64,000 nucleotides of DNA, from assembly GCF_050436995.1 (NCBI RefSeq), contig NC_134754.1, positions 6,999,001-7,063,000 on the forward strand. The letters run 5' to 3'. Numbering within the stretch: the first letter of the stretch is position 1; each line of letters begins with the position of its first letter. The notes beneath the pieces were generated by a model. It saw only the letters and a list, made by a program, of their open reading frames with translations. It was not told the origin of the DNA and did not search any database. Positions 1 through 11,370 of this stretch are shown in pieces. Both the position numbers and the translations under genes were made by a program. This DNA comes from Anticarsia gemmatalis. Its lineage: Eukaryota; Arthropoda; Insecta; Lepidoptera; Erebidae.

Positions 1-870
1 TATATTTTGAAAGGAAAACAACATATATTTAAGCTCGACATTATTTTTATTTTTTATCTGCGTCATGTGAAACACACATAAAAGAGCTCCACCCCCATAT
101 ATCCGGTTACTGATCCTAAATGGGAAGAGTATGTTCCCCATGTTTCACAACAAAGTGGTAAATATCCCAATGTTGTTTACAATGTACAACAGTAATTTAT
201 ATCTTTGTGCGCGATCGAAATCCGCTGTATACCGCGGTTCGCGCGTTTGCCACAAACTGCTATCACTGAAGGGTACTTTAAATGCAAATCGTTGCAAAGT
301 TCCGGCACCGCGCTGCAGCCCGCTCCTACAAAACGTAATATTTAATATTTACGATTGATTTATACCTTCAGGGAAGTCTCAAATGAATAATTTTTCGTAT
401 AGTTCCTGGTTGAATTGCAAATTATACTTTATTTTGTTTCCGTTTTTAGACTCTCGTTATGAAAAATATAAAGAAATTTTAATACGATATAAGAACAAAG
501 CATGTTCTTCCTGGCAAACCTAATTCATAAAATAAATTTAAAATCTTTACTTGTTTAGTATACAAAAGCAGGTATCGCACTTCAATAATAATGGTTAACG
601 TACCAAACACCAGTATCAAATTCTTAAGTATTTCGTTTTATTAGAAACGGGCATTCACTTTTTATTCCCAACCAAGCGGAAGTAAGGAGTAATCTATCTA
701 AAGTGAATTGTTTGATATATACGCGCGCTTTATGTACCGAAAAACCGTAAGCTGCTGGCTCAGCGAAAGCGACGGTGAAAGTATTATATCTATTGCTCGT
801 GTTACTTGAGAAAAGAACTTGTACACTCACGTGATTTTACCTCCACGTAAATAAATATACCGCCGAAGGG

Positions 871-1042
871 TAGCGCGGTTCTCTACTACTATCGACTATC
901 GACGACCGGCTTTACATCGAGTAATTTTGTTTAAAAATATGATCAGCGCCTCCAGCGGGCGCCGTAAGAACTATTTTTACATTACATTTTAAATTTCAAA
1001 CTCTCGATACTCGATACTCGACTGTACAGAATCACGCTACTG
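871..1042. mobile_element. CAGTA-family palindromic MITE, copy 1
   Basis: It has TAGCGCGGTTCTCTACTAC at the left, the core GATCAGCGCCTCCAGCGGG, and ATCACGCTACTG at the right. The outer parts are inverted repeats rich in ATCGACTA words. See the finding on this family. Confidence 0.65.
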
Positions 1043-3547
1043 CAAAATAGTATACCATTTATAAGCGAGTAATAAACAATAAATAAATCATCAATGCAGC
1101 GTTAGTGATATGAATAGAGCCATATATTAATATCACTGCAAACAAATCGGACTATTTTCATATGAAAATCAAAACACATTTCATGTGACAACGGATGAGA
1201 GATTAACAGGAAAATCAAAGCTATATTAATTCCATGATTTTACTCGTATTTGTGGAGTTTTCTAAACAACTTTCAGCTTTAATGTCGGCCAGCGTTTTCC
1301 TTACATAGTTTTAGAAACCGCGCTAGAAAGAAGCATCAAAGTATTTTTACGACGAAATACTTGTTTTAACGTTGTAATGGAAAATTCTTTCTTCAGTGAT
1401 TCTCATGTTCATACGTGTACATGAAAAATTCCGCCTTTTTGCTTCCTTCCGGACGTACTCTTCCGATTTAACGTCACAATTCATCAACGACTCATTCGTA
1501 CAAATATAGCGGATGGATTATTGTCCTCGTAGATCAACGAGTAATTTTCCTAGTCGTGTGTACGAAAATATTATTTTCTCTTGTATAGACCGGTATACGT
1601 CATGTGTTGGGTTTAGGAAAGCAATTTCAGTATAAAACTACGCCTATATTTCCCTAAGGAGGTCGTATATTTAGTTTGCCGATGCCCGTATTAGTTCCAA
1701 ATGTGGAACACAACTAGGCCTATGTTCTTGGGTTAAATTATCTGTGAGATAGCTCGGTGGTGCCGGCTACAAACAGACCACACTGCCGCACTCGGAGACA
1801 CGTGTCGTCAGAATTGAATATTCATGTGTATTAGCGGTCGACAATACCGTCAACTGCTGTACGTTAATCCGTTATCACAGTACATAATGAAACATTTGAT
1901 TTATCGTTTGTCGGAAATTAATAATAATATTGCTTCAGTTTCATATACCACATAACATATTTACGTAATAACTAAGTTTAACTGAAAATAAGCTGACCAG
2001 TAAAGGAATTTACTACCCAACAACAATCAGTTGAGTGCTTTTGTGGATTGTTGGTAACTTTTGTTGTTTTGTGTTGTTTTCAGACAAAATGAACCCTAGT
2101 GAGCAGATACTAACTACATTCATTATTGAAGCGCCTAGTTTGCCTAAACACTCGAGCGGCAAAACCAAACACTTAACTACTAATTGCTTACTACGCCATT
2201 ATCATTCGAACAGGCGGAACGAAAGGTGCCGCAGGCAGCACTTTACTATTTGTTAAACTGTACTTGTACACACTTCAATTTAGCAAGACAATATTATGTA
2301 AGAGTAGTAACAAGTTTTAATCCTTTATTGAAATCGTCACGCCCGGAGCCCTTATAGGGAATAGTGACACAAAAGTGTGTCAGGCAGGCAGTACGTCGCA
2401 ACCCCGGGATATGATTGCAGAAAATACCAGACAAGTTTGTGCGATTTGACGAGTCGGAGGGTCGGGATCGAGATTGACGACACACAGAAAACGCCCCGGG
2501 GATAGCATTCTGCTCACACAAAGCTTTAGGCATGAGATATCGCAACTCAGATATCGTTACCGACCAATAACTTATACAACACGCATAATACCTCTGGTTC
2601 AGCACGAGTCATCTCTACAGACGCTCTCGTGTTTTTCATTCAGCCAAAACACACCGAGAATAAAGAAAGTACTAAAATTTTCGTCGTTGCCGCTACTGCT
2701 GTGATCCGGTTAAAAGATCCGCCTGTTTACAAATGGTTGTTTGGATACGCCCAGGGGACTTGTTTTAAGAGTTAAATTGAGCTCGGCTTAAAATAATGAC
2801 GGAATTTTTCCTAAGAAAACATTGCAAAACGGCTTAAGGAATTCAACGTGGGGCGAATTTTGTCGTTTTAGTTCAGGCACTGTTCTAACACCGATAAAGT
2901 GCTCGTCTGAAACTTTTTACTCCCTCGCCAATTAAAAATAATTCCAATACAATAACCGCAGACATGCTTTTAAGAATTTTAAAATGTGAAATAAAGTTTC
3001 GCATGAATATACATTTTGTTTAACGCCACGCTGTTGCGTCAGCAACGTAACCCTTTAAAGTACACGTTATGAATGTAATGACTCATATATTCATAACTCA
3101 CGTTATAATATTCATTCATTTTACTTTACGAGCAGACACTTTATATACAGAGCCTCTTCTTGAAGGCAACTCTTTACTCGTACATTTTTCAGTTGTAAAT
3201 ACGCTTCGAGCTCTTCCTGAACTCAATTAAAAAACCTGCTTTACTGTAGCTCAAGTCATCTATCATATTACTGCAGTCTCCATAGTTTCAGCACAGTATT
3301 ACTTATAGCTGCATTTTTATCTAGCGTTGACTCATTTTGCCAGTTAAAGCACGTAAAAGTTACTAAATATAGTTTTCTACAAAATGTTATATGGCAGTAA
3401 ATTGTTCCAAACTGTCTCAAAGCTAACGAAGTTACAATGTTGTTAAATCCCCAAACGATAAGCTACATCAAACAACTAAAAATCTTATAACATATTACGT
3501 TCAGAAATATTTTGCTCTAGTGAACACATTTTTGTATATATGAAGTA

Positions 3548-3815
3548 ACTAGCTGACCCGCGCAACTTCGCTTGCGTCACCTAAGAGAATGGGTCAAAAT
3601 TTTCCCCGTTTTTATAACATTTTTCGTTGCTACTCCACTCCTAATGACCGTAGCGTGATGTTATATAGCCTATAGCCTTCCTCGATAAATGGGCTATCTA
3701 ACACTGAAAGAATTTTTCAAATCGGACCAGTAGTTCCTGAGATTAGCGCGTTCAAACAAACAAACAAACAAACAAACAAACTCTTCAGCTTTATTATATT
3801 ATATAGTATAGATTA
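3548..3815 (+). mobile_element. Non-LTR retroposon 3' fragment (GCTGACCCGCGCAAC family)
   Basis: It begins ACTAGCTGACCCGCGCAAC, has CCTATAGCCTTCCTCGATAA and GAGATTAGCGCGTTC, and ends in (CAAA)n then TATTATATTA. Other copies lie at 19158, 26053, 43705 and, inverted, 59662. Confidence 0.7.
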
Positions 3816-4911
3816 GTATAGAAGATTTTATGTAGTTGATTTTAGTGCCTACAGTATGAGCAAGAGCTGTAAAGAAACAAATAGAGAATAGTAGTGTATA
3901 TTTCCTACTGGGACGTGTTTTATTCACCTGTACTCTACCTGCGCGTAAAAGAACGTCTAAGCTTACGAAGACAACGTAAAACATTCCTTCAAAGGAACTT
4001 ATTGAAGTATAAACATATTCCCTTTTCCTCTTCTATGTAAATTTCCGTTAGCGAGTGTCAGAGAGCGTAGCGTGGGTTATTTAGCCGTCACAACATCGAT
4101 GATGCGAGGACGCGAGGCGTGACATATGCATAATTTATCAAAGGAAAGGTCGCGGGTATCATATTGGCTCTACGGTTATACGAGCCTCAGAGCCATGCTG
4201 ATTTATAGTTGGCAAGGCGCTGATCCAAGCTTCACTCGCAAATGTGGACGGACCGCTCGTTAGCGCTTCCACCGCAGCCTATTAGCTAGGCACACAAATT
4301 ATTTAGACTGTAAACTCAGCTCCGTGTTAACTGGAAAATATTGAGTGCCACGATCGGCTTATTACGTATTCATTAGTGGCACAGAATTTGTGCAACAATC
4401 TTACGTGTCTTCGAATAGTATAATTTAAAATGTAATTAACTAAACACCTACATTTTATTTACACTTGTGATAATCCGCTAAACAGTTTACACCCATACGA
4501 TGTGCTTTTCGATGGAGCAATTTTCTTACCCTCTTTAATCCTCGGTGTTATATAGCCATGATAAGACATGGGGTGATTAAACCTGCAAGATATGAGCACC
4601 ATTCAAATAAATTTCTATAAAGAAGATTATAACGTTCTAAATATTACTGTGCATGCGTTATGGTCATAAATTAGGAGTTCATTTTATAAAGGAGGCTTAT
4701 AAAATACGTTTATGACCCCGCTTAATATAATTAAAGCGATATTTAAACAGGCCGACCCAAATTAATTTCCGCATATTAACCATCTATAAATACACGTATA
4801 TACGTAAATGTATGGAACAATGATTTAATTAACACAGTTTAGAACTGAATGGGTTCTATGTATATAAGGTTTTGTCGTCAAAATCAAGTGTTTAATTATA
4901 ACCACAATTAT

Positions 4912-4936
4912 CTCTCTCTCTCTCTCTCTCTCTCTA
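4912..4936. repeat. (TC)n microsatellite
   Basis: About 12 TC units in an unbroken run, in AT-rich intergenic sequence. Confidence 0.9.
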
Positions 4937-5389
4937 TGCTGTTTACTTCCTCATTTCAATATTTTCATTTGAACTAATATTTTCGCTTCAGCGGTGGCTC
5001 GTATACGGCAAAAGGCTTGCTTAACTGAAGCTTATATGAAGACTTCTACTTTATGACTAAAATGATTATATGAGAAAGAGTTACTTTCATGTGCATCGTG
5101 CCTATATGAATAATGAAAATCGTAAATTAAGCGAAGCATTCTCATTCGTACATTATAAAAGTATTCTTCTAAAATTCTGCATTCTCTTTCACAAAAGAAA
5201 ACGAAAGAAATAACCACTACTTTGAAGCGCTAACAAATATAAAAAAGCGCTTTCTGACCATTTCTCATTCAAATAAACAATGTATTTACATAAAATGTAT
5301 CAGACGCAAACATAAATAGTCTAAATACAGCCCTTAAAAACTAACCCTTTGGAAATCTAGTTAGGTTTCTTTAAATCGAGTATTCGAGC

Positions 5390-5800
5390 TAGGGATGCCC
5401 AAAAAAGTGTATTGTATTGATATATCGCATCGCAACTGCATCACATTTGTTCGTATCGATACGCAATTTTATCGCTTCCCTTTGAATCGATATATCGTTT
5501 CGTAACTGAATCGCATGCATTTTATTAGATATACATTCAAATGAACATAGGTTTATACAGAGATCTCTATTGGTAGTGTATTCTACTTAATATATAAAAC
5601 AAAATAAATTATAATAAATAGTCTCATTTCAGTAACAATAAATATCGAATTTGTGGTCTGATGCAATACGCTAATTTCTATATTTTATCAGAATTCGATA
5701 TATCGAAGCGCATAAATATGGCCAAAACATCGTAATAAACATCAATATATCGTATAGTGTGTCGATATAACGATATATAGTATCGTAAAGGGCATTTCTA
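5390..5800. mobile_element. hAT-like non-autonomous element with 8-bp target duplication
   Basis: The ends are TAGGGATGCCC at the left and GGGCATTTCTA at the right, imperfect terminal inverted repeats of hAT type. They are flanked by identical 8-bp copies ATTCGAGC at 5382-5389 and 5801-5808. The 411-bp interior has no transposase ORF and is full of TATCGATA/ATATATCG words. Those words match the binding core known for Drosophila DREF/BEAF; any such binding here is speculation. Confidence 0.8.
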
Positions 5801-7569
5801 ATTCGAGCTTACTTTTTGCAACATTTCAATGATAGTCTATTGGAATTGTGCCCTATAAATGGCGGGGAACTTGCCCTTACCTCCATTTGACCTCCAGTCA
5901 AAGGCGAACGTTAGTTGAACAAGATTATACCTCTGTTTAACCCTTCGGCCATAAACATGAAAGTCATGACTAGAGATATACGGAGCTGGTGTTTATGTGC
6001 TCGCCAATGTGAGGGTGCTACCAGATATTATATTATTTTTATTGATACCTTTATATAACCTTATATTGATATTATTACTGTGATATGTACTGTTTAACGT
6101 AAAGTATGATTCTAAAGAATATATCAACCTTTATAATGGGACTAATTGAAAGCATTAATAGCAAATTTCATAAGTCTTCGAAAACAGTCACAAAATTTCT
6201 GTAAAATTTTACTATCATAATTTCAATTGGGTTGGTTAGCTCTGTTTTGTAGTCTTGCTGCGTCTTGAAGATAACTCGACTCTAGTAAATAGTAAAAAAG
6301 TCTGTATTTTTTATAAATCACAGTTACATAGCGTTTTAAATTTTGCTTTCTAAAACGAGAAACTTTAAACTATATAAATATCAACAAAACATTAGTACCT
6401 AACGTAGTAGCGGAATATTTAATGCCTAACCCCCGATTTCTGAGGTACATTTAGCGGTTTAAAACTCATAAAAAACGCTATTGAATAGATAAACTACCGC
6501 TAAAAGTACTCAGAAACCGTGGGTTAGTAAATATTCAACAACACATAGGTACATTACTGTAATCTACAATAGATTAACGTCCGCCCGTGTCAGTGCCGAC
6601 GCGTCTGAAATCAACGTTTTTTGCTGAGCGAACATGCGAATATGCGTGTTCTATCTCATCTGTACTAACAACACATACGGGCCTGTTGAATACTAGTCGT
6701 ATTGTTGTGCTGTACGAATGTAAAACACTAGTTCTATTTGCTACGATTCAGTTTTACTCGACCTCTTATTAATAACGTTGATATATCGCCTCATAATGTT
6801 GCCATTTTCTTATAACAGAAGAAATATGTGTCAAGCTAGCTGTGATAAGTGAGATAGAATTGCATTTATAAATAAAACTTAAGTGCAGGAAAATAATTAC
6901 AATAAAAACAATTGTTTTTTTATGCTAATTGGGTATTGAAGCACTCTTATCTTAGGTGAAAGTTTTGTCAAATTTGTGCAAGCCGATACCAAATCACGCT
7001 GCAAAGAGAAACCTTAAATACTTTGAATAAACAACAATAACTGTTTTTAAAAACGATTTCAATAATAAACCTCCACGTCAGTAAGACGAAAAAGCGAAAC
7101 CGTATAAAGCAAAATAGATCCTAAAGATATCCTCTTTGCAAAAACCTCTTACTTTACAAACAAAACGAAGTTAACTTGCAGACAAAATCCATTTTCACCT
7201 TCTGACAATCGGGTACCGAGCTAGGTACAATCTCACGCGACGCTACGCTCCGAGGCTCAAAGCTCCCGGTATAGGTAAAAATACTGAAAATCACAACGCT
7301 GTATCGCTCAGATTGTGTAAGAATCAGTCGCTGTGCGCTTTTCTTTCCGAGTGTACAGCCCCCGAAGGAATTCTGATATAAGACGCGCACCAAGGATTCC
7401 TCGTAGAACGAACACAATGTGCTACGCTTAGTTTTATTTCAATAGATTGTGATGCGGTTTTGGTGTTCTTTGATATTGTTTATGAACGTTGTTTGATTCA
7501 ATCATTTTAATCTGTATATAGTGTCATAATTATTAACTATAATTTACAGTTCTTCATTGGCTTTTATTT

Positions 7570-7735
7570 TTTCTTAAAGAAACCACTCCCACACTAAGAA
7601 TTGTGTCACGGGGACTTTTACAAACATACAAACAACGGACACAAAGTACAACCAGACCCGAAACAATTATTTGTGGATCGCACAAATAATTGTTTCGGGC
7701 TCTCTAGCGCATAGTAATGGCGTGGCGACCAACCA
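7570..7735 (-). mobile_element. SINE copy with a duplicated, inverted head
   Basis: Same family as at 11148: CCACTCCCACACTAAGAATT, GGGGACTTTTACAAAC and ACCCGAAACAATTA. The tRNA-like part is degenerate. At 7657-7699 two perfect 19-base arms (CCCGAAACAATTATTTGTG) face each other around a 5-base spacer, forming a cruciform-capable hairpin. Confidence 0.65.
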
Positions 7736-8409
7736 AATACTTTAAACTGAAATAATATTTCTTGTGGCTTACGTAAACAACCATTAATTTAGTACTAACT
7801 ATCTCTTACTTTCTATAGAACACAAGCCACTCTGAACTAAAATAAAAATAAATACATAGTATTACATAGCACTTAATATCTCATACATGCAAACTAATTA
7901 CGCTGATATATCCAAAGCAACCAGCAATTACGTCACATCTTAGGTTCTAGTGTGAACTAAACACCTCATAAGCTTAGCGGCGGTAAGCCCTGTCGGCAAC
8001 ACACTATTACTTGTTACCCCATCTACTAACATTAGCTGCCAGATAATCCATGTACACACACATTGTTTACAACATTTCATATAATTTTGCACTGGCAAGT
8101 ATATGTACCAACAGAATTATTAATTTCAAAAAGAAAATGTTAGGTATCTTATAAAAGCTGTAACAAACTTTGATTTGAAATTAATTTTGCATAAAGATTC
8201 TCTAATATGCAGACAACTTCTGACTGGTAAAAAATGAAACATAATATTTACGTATATACTTAATAGTCGTTGAGGTATTATAACGTGATTGATCCACAGG
8301 GCTGTTTCCTCGCCGCTTAATATCAAACATTTTACATGTCTTCATCAGTATATCATCAACTTTTGAACACCTAAAGTAAATTGGATAATTATTATTTCTT
8401 TATGTGCTT

Positions 8410-8625
8410 GAAACTATCATGTACCTCGCAGTGGCGAAGGGTGAGTTTTGTTAAAAGGCAAGCCGGAGCTAAAACTGCTAAAGCTAAAGTTAAGCAACTC
8501 TTGGTGCGGTCATTCCATAGGTGGGTGACCGACGCGATGGCGGGCGGCGGCTTGAACAAATTTGACACTAGGTTGACCACTAACCATAAGTTAACAGAAC
8601 AGAATCGTTGTATTGCGATCCGATT
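8410..8625 (+). mobile_element. 5S rRNA-like SINE fragment
   Basis: It contains GTTAAGCAACTCTTGG and ATAGGTGGGTGACCGAC, close to the internal part of 5S rRNA (GTTAAGCAAC ... TGGATGGGTGACC). It ends with GACACTAGGTTGACCACTAA, shared with the copy at 53.8 kb. I recognise this as a 5S-derived retroposon tail common in Lepidoptera; the name of the family is not certain. Confidence 0.6.
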
Positions 8626-9420
8626 TACCAAACTACTTTCATAGTAGGTAAGAACTAAGTAGGTACCTAACCTACCTATGAACGAAATTATTGATGAGGA
8701 ATGATTCTATCCTATTACTTCAAATTTCATGTTAAAATAAGTGTTTTATTTTTTAAATACAACTTTGATTGACTCCAAATGCTATCTACTAGAAACAATC
8801 GGAGAAATAATAAAAACACTTTACAGCTAGGTACCAATAAGCCATTGATAAATACCTATCTATATAAAGTTATATCGTAGCGAATAACTTAAGGGAATGT
8901 TTAAAATACTAATTACCTATATCCTTTGTATTTTGTATTATTTATTTTGGTAGATAGGTAGGTACATGTTGGCACTAGGAGCATTTTGAAAACAATGTCA
9001 CAGAATAATAAGTACTAAAGTAACAATGTCATATATGTATATACTAATACAATACTAAAGTGACAATGTCTACACTCTACAACATTAATTTACTGATTAA
9101 TAACTAATTTAACGATATTTATTGCTTCTACTTCTACCTACTTGTTGTCCCTGATCGCAATACTCAAACAATAACAATGAAAGTAATAAGTACTTACAAA
9201 TACATGTAAGATACGACCAGTACATTCACACAGTCACCACGATTTTACACTAATTTCATAGATAATTTAACACAATTTAACTCATCCAAATATAATAAAC
9301 ATAATAATCCAAAATAACCTAAAATAGGCGCGCAAAATGAAAACAAAACTAAATCTAAAATCATAAATGTCATCACAACAATTGCATTCATTGTCTCTCT
9401 CTCATCAAATATCATTGCAT

Positions 9421-9620
9421 CTCACTCACACATTCGCTAGTTGCCGCGCCGCCCGCGCCGCTGCGCCTGTTGTACCTACTAGTCGCCCAATAAGCCGTTG
9501 AATTCCGGGTTACCTCGCCGGTAAAACGCGCCATAGAAAAGTACGTCCGCGTGACGTCATCGACATCTTTTTCGCTTTACGCGATTCCTGCGCGCGCCGT
9601 CGAGTTGTTTGACGGCAATT
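9421..9620. promoter_or_regulatory. CpG-rich promoter-like patch without a recognised gene
   Basis: About 200 bp dense in CG words (GCCGCGCCGCCCGCGCCGC, CGCGCGCCGTCG) in otherwise AT-rich DNA. It contains the palindrome TGACGTCA at about 9553, a consensus CRE site. No coding exon is visible nearby on either strand. It may be the start of a gene with non-coding first exon, an alternative upstream promoter of gene A, or nothing. Confidence 0.35.
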
Positions 9621-9850
9621 TTCGGTATGCAACTTTTGCAATGACAAATAGAACAGGCGTTTATTCATTTATTTATTTTTAATTAGTCGTATTGAAAATA
9701 TTGATGAATGTCGTAATAAATAGATTATAGAATTTAATTTAAATAAACGATATTTTCTTGAGAATAATACACATTTATGTGACGCATTTTAAGGAGTGTT
9801 CCGAAGGTAAAGCCGGTAGGAATCGGGTTATAGGGAGCCTTCGCCACTGG

Positions 9851-10178
9851 TACCTCGATTCTGTACAACTATCGACTACCGACAACCGGCTAGCTATCGA
9901 AATTTTGACATTTAGAATGTACTGCCAAAATGTTTCCTACGACACCCGCCAGAGGCGCTGATCAGATAGATAGTAGTAGAGAATCGAGGCAGTACCTCGA
10001 TTCTCTACTACTATCGACTACCGACAACCGAACTGTCATCGAGAAATTTTGTATGAAAATCTGATCAGCGCCTCTGGCGGGTGTCGTAAGAAACATTTTG
10101 GCAGTACATTCTAAATGTTAAAATATCGATAGCTAGCCGATTGTCGCTAGTCGATAGTGGTAGAGAATCGAGGTACTG
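9851..10178. mobile_element. CAGTA-family MITE, two copies in tandem
   Basis: One copy runs from 9851 to about 9992 and the next from about 9990 to 10178, sharing the junction AGGCAGTACCTCG. Both have the core GCGCCTCTGGCGGGTGTCG (inverted in the first) and ends GTACCTCGATTCT / AGAATCGAGGTAC. Head-to-tail placement points to insertion of one copy at the end of the other. Confidence 0.7.
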
Positions 10179-11147
10179 GATAAGGTTTGTATGGGATTAA
10201 AATTCCCACGGTAATGGTATCACCGTTACAAAATTTTACTATAAGTACCTGGATAAAGTCGGGCGAGTCCGCAAGTAAATAAATCAAATCTACCCGTAAA
10301 TATTCACGCTAAAGCTCTGGTTTTAGAAAATCGATCCATTTATCTAAAATATCCAATGTTCAGTATGGGTTGGTAATAACGCACGTCATCGTGTAATATT
10401 ATGTTCTACAATATTATCGGGCCCGCAGCAAGATCAGATCGCAATCACTGCTAATAAAATTATATAACTCGGTTATCGAAGGGCTCTACACACTTTTAGA
10501 TGCAAATACCAAACCTTTGAGAATACTTTTTTACTTGTACTTGTCTACTAGAATTTTATTTTACATGTTTATTTTCTGATTATGCGACGCTATTGGCATG
10601 TTAACCGAAATTCATAAAAAGTAAAGTAAACCTAAAAATAGCTGACATTTTCATTGCAGCCTTATAAAGTAATCTAGTTACAAATTACATCCTCCTACAT
10701 AGGTACACATAAAGAATCATTAACGTAACCAAACACCATGTAAAATGGTGTTGCTTGATTTCGAAATTTCTGAATTTGATATTTCTTAAAAAAGAATAGG
10801 AACAATCGTTAGGTAGCCACTGATAGTGTATGTTTTAGGTGCGTAAACTTTTGATTATAACAACACCTCCTTCCAGGAAAGCCGAGTGTGTTATTTAGAA
10901 CGTATTTATATCAATAAAATTGATTTATACGTGCCCTACCATTGGTCTGATAATAAAGACATGAAAGCATATCATCCTGGGAACGTCGTAAAATACGTCA
11001 AAGGAAAGGGTTCACCAACAATAGATATACGTAATAGAAAATACGTTACGTGTCACTTAATATTGTACTTACTTTAATTTTGGCTTACTTAGGACCAATT
11101 TCACAGCTTATGTATATGTAATGGATAGCCTATCTTTTCCTTTTTTT

Positions 11148-11370
11148 ATTTTTTAAAAAAGACAACTCCCGCACTATGAATTGCTCTTGTGTCGCGGGGA
11201 CTTTTACAAACATACAAACAACGGACACAAATCACAACCAGACCCGAAACAATTATATTATTTGTGGATCGCACAAATAATATTGCTCCGTGTGGGAATC
11301 GAACCCACGAGCTCCCGACGCAGTAGTGTTGGCGTGGTGACCTAAACCGCTGCGCTACGGAGGCAGTCGA
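11148..11370 (-). mobile_element. tRNA-derived SINE, near full length
   Basis: Read on the minus strand it begins with a tRNA-like head, CCTCCGTAGCGCAGCGG (A box) and GGTTCGATTCC (B box). The body has ATTTGTGCGATCCAC, GTTTCGGGTCTGG and AAAAGTCCCCGCGAC, and it ends GGGAGTTGTC. It is the best copy of the SINE family that also occurs near 7.6, 32.8, 40.4-41.1 and 56.1 kb. Confidence 0.8.

Noticed and set aside
2294..2605. 103-codon minus-strand open frame with balanced composition near its C-terminus
   Set aside because: No domain recognised, no splice partners found, and it overlaps an opposite-strand frame. Not enough to call a gene.
8480..8530. Possible 5S rRNA gene
   Set aside because: Only the internal 5S-like part is present and it is followed by a retroposon tail shared with 53.8 kb; a SINE explains it.
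11290..11370. Possible genuine tRNA gene (A and B boxes on the minus strand)
   Set aside because: The tRNA-like head runs directly into a SINE body that is repeated elsewhere in the window, so it is a SINE promoter, not a tRNA gene.
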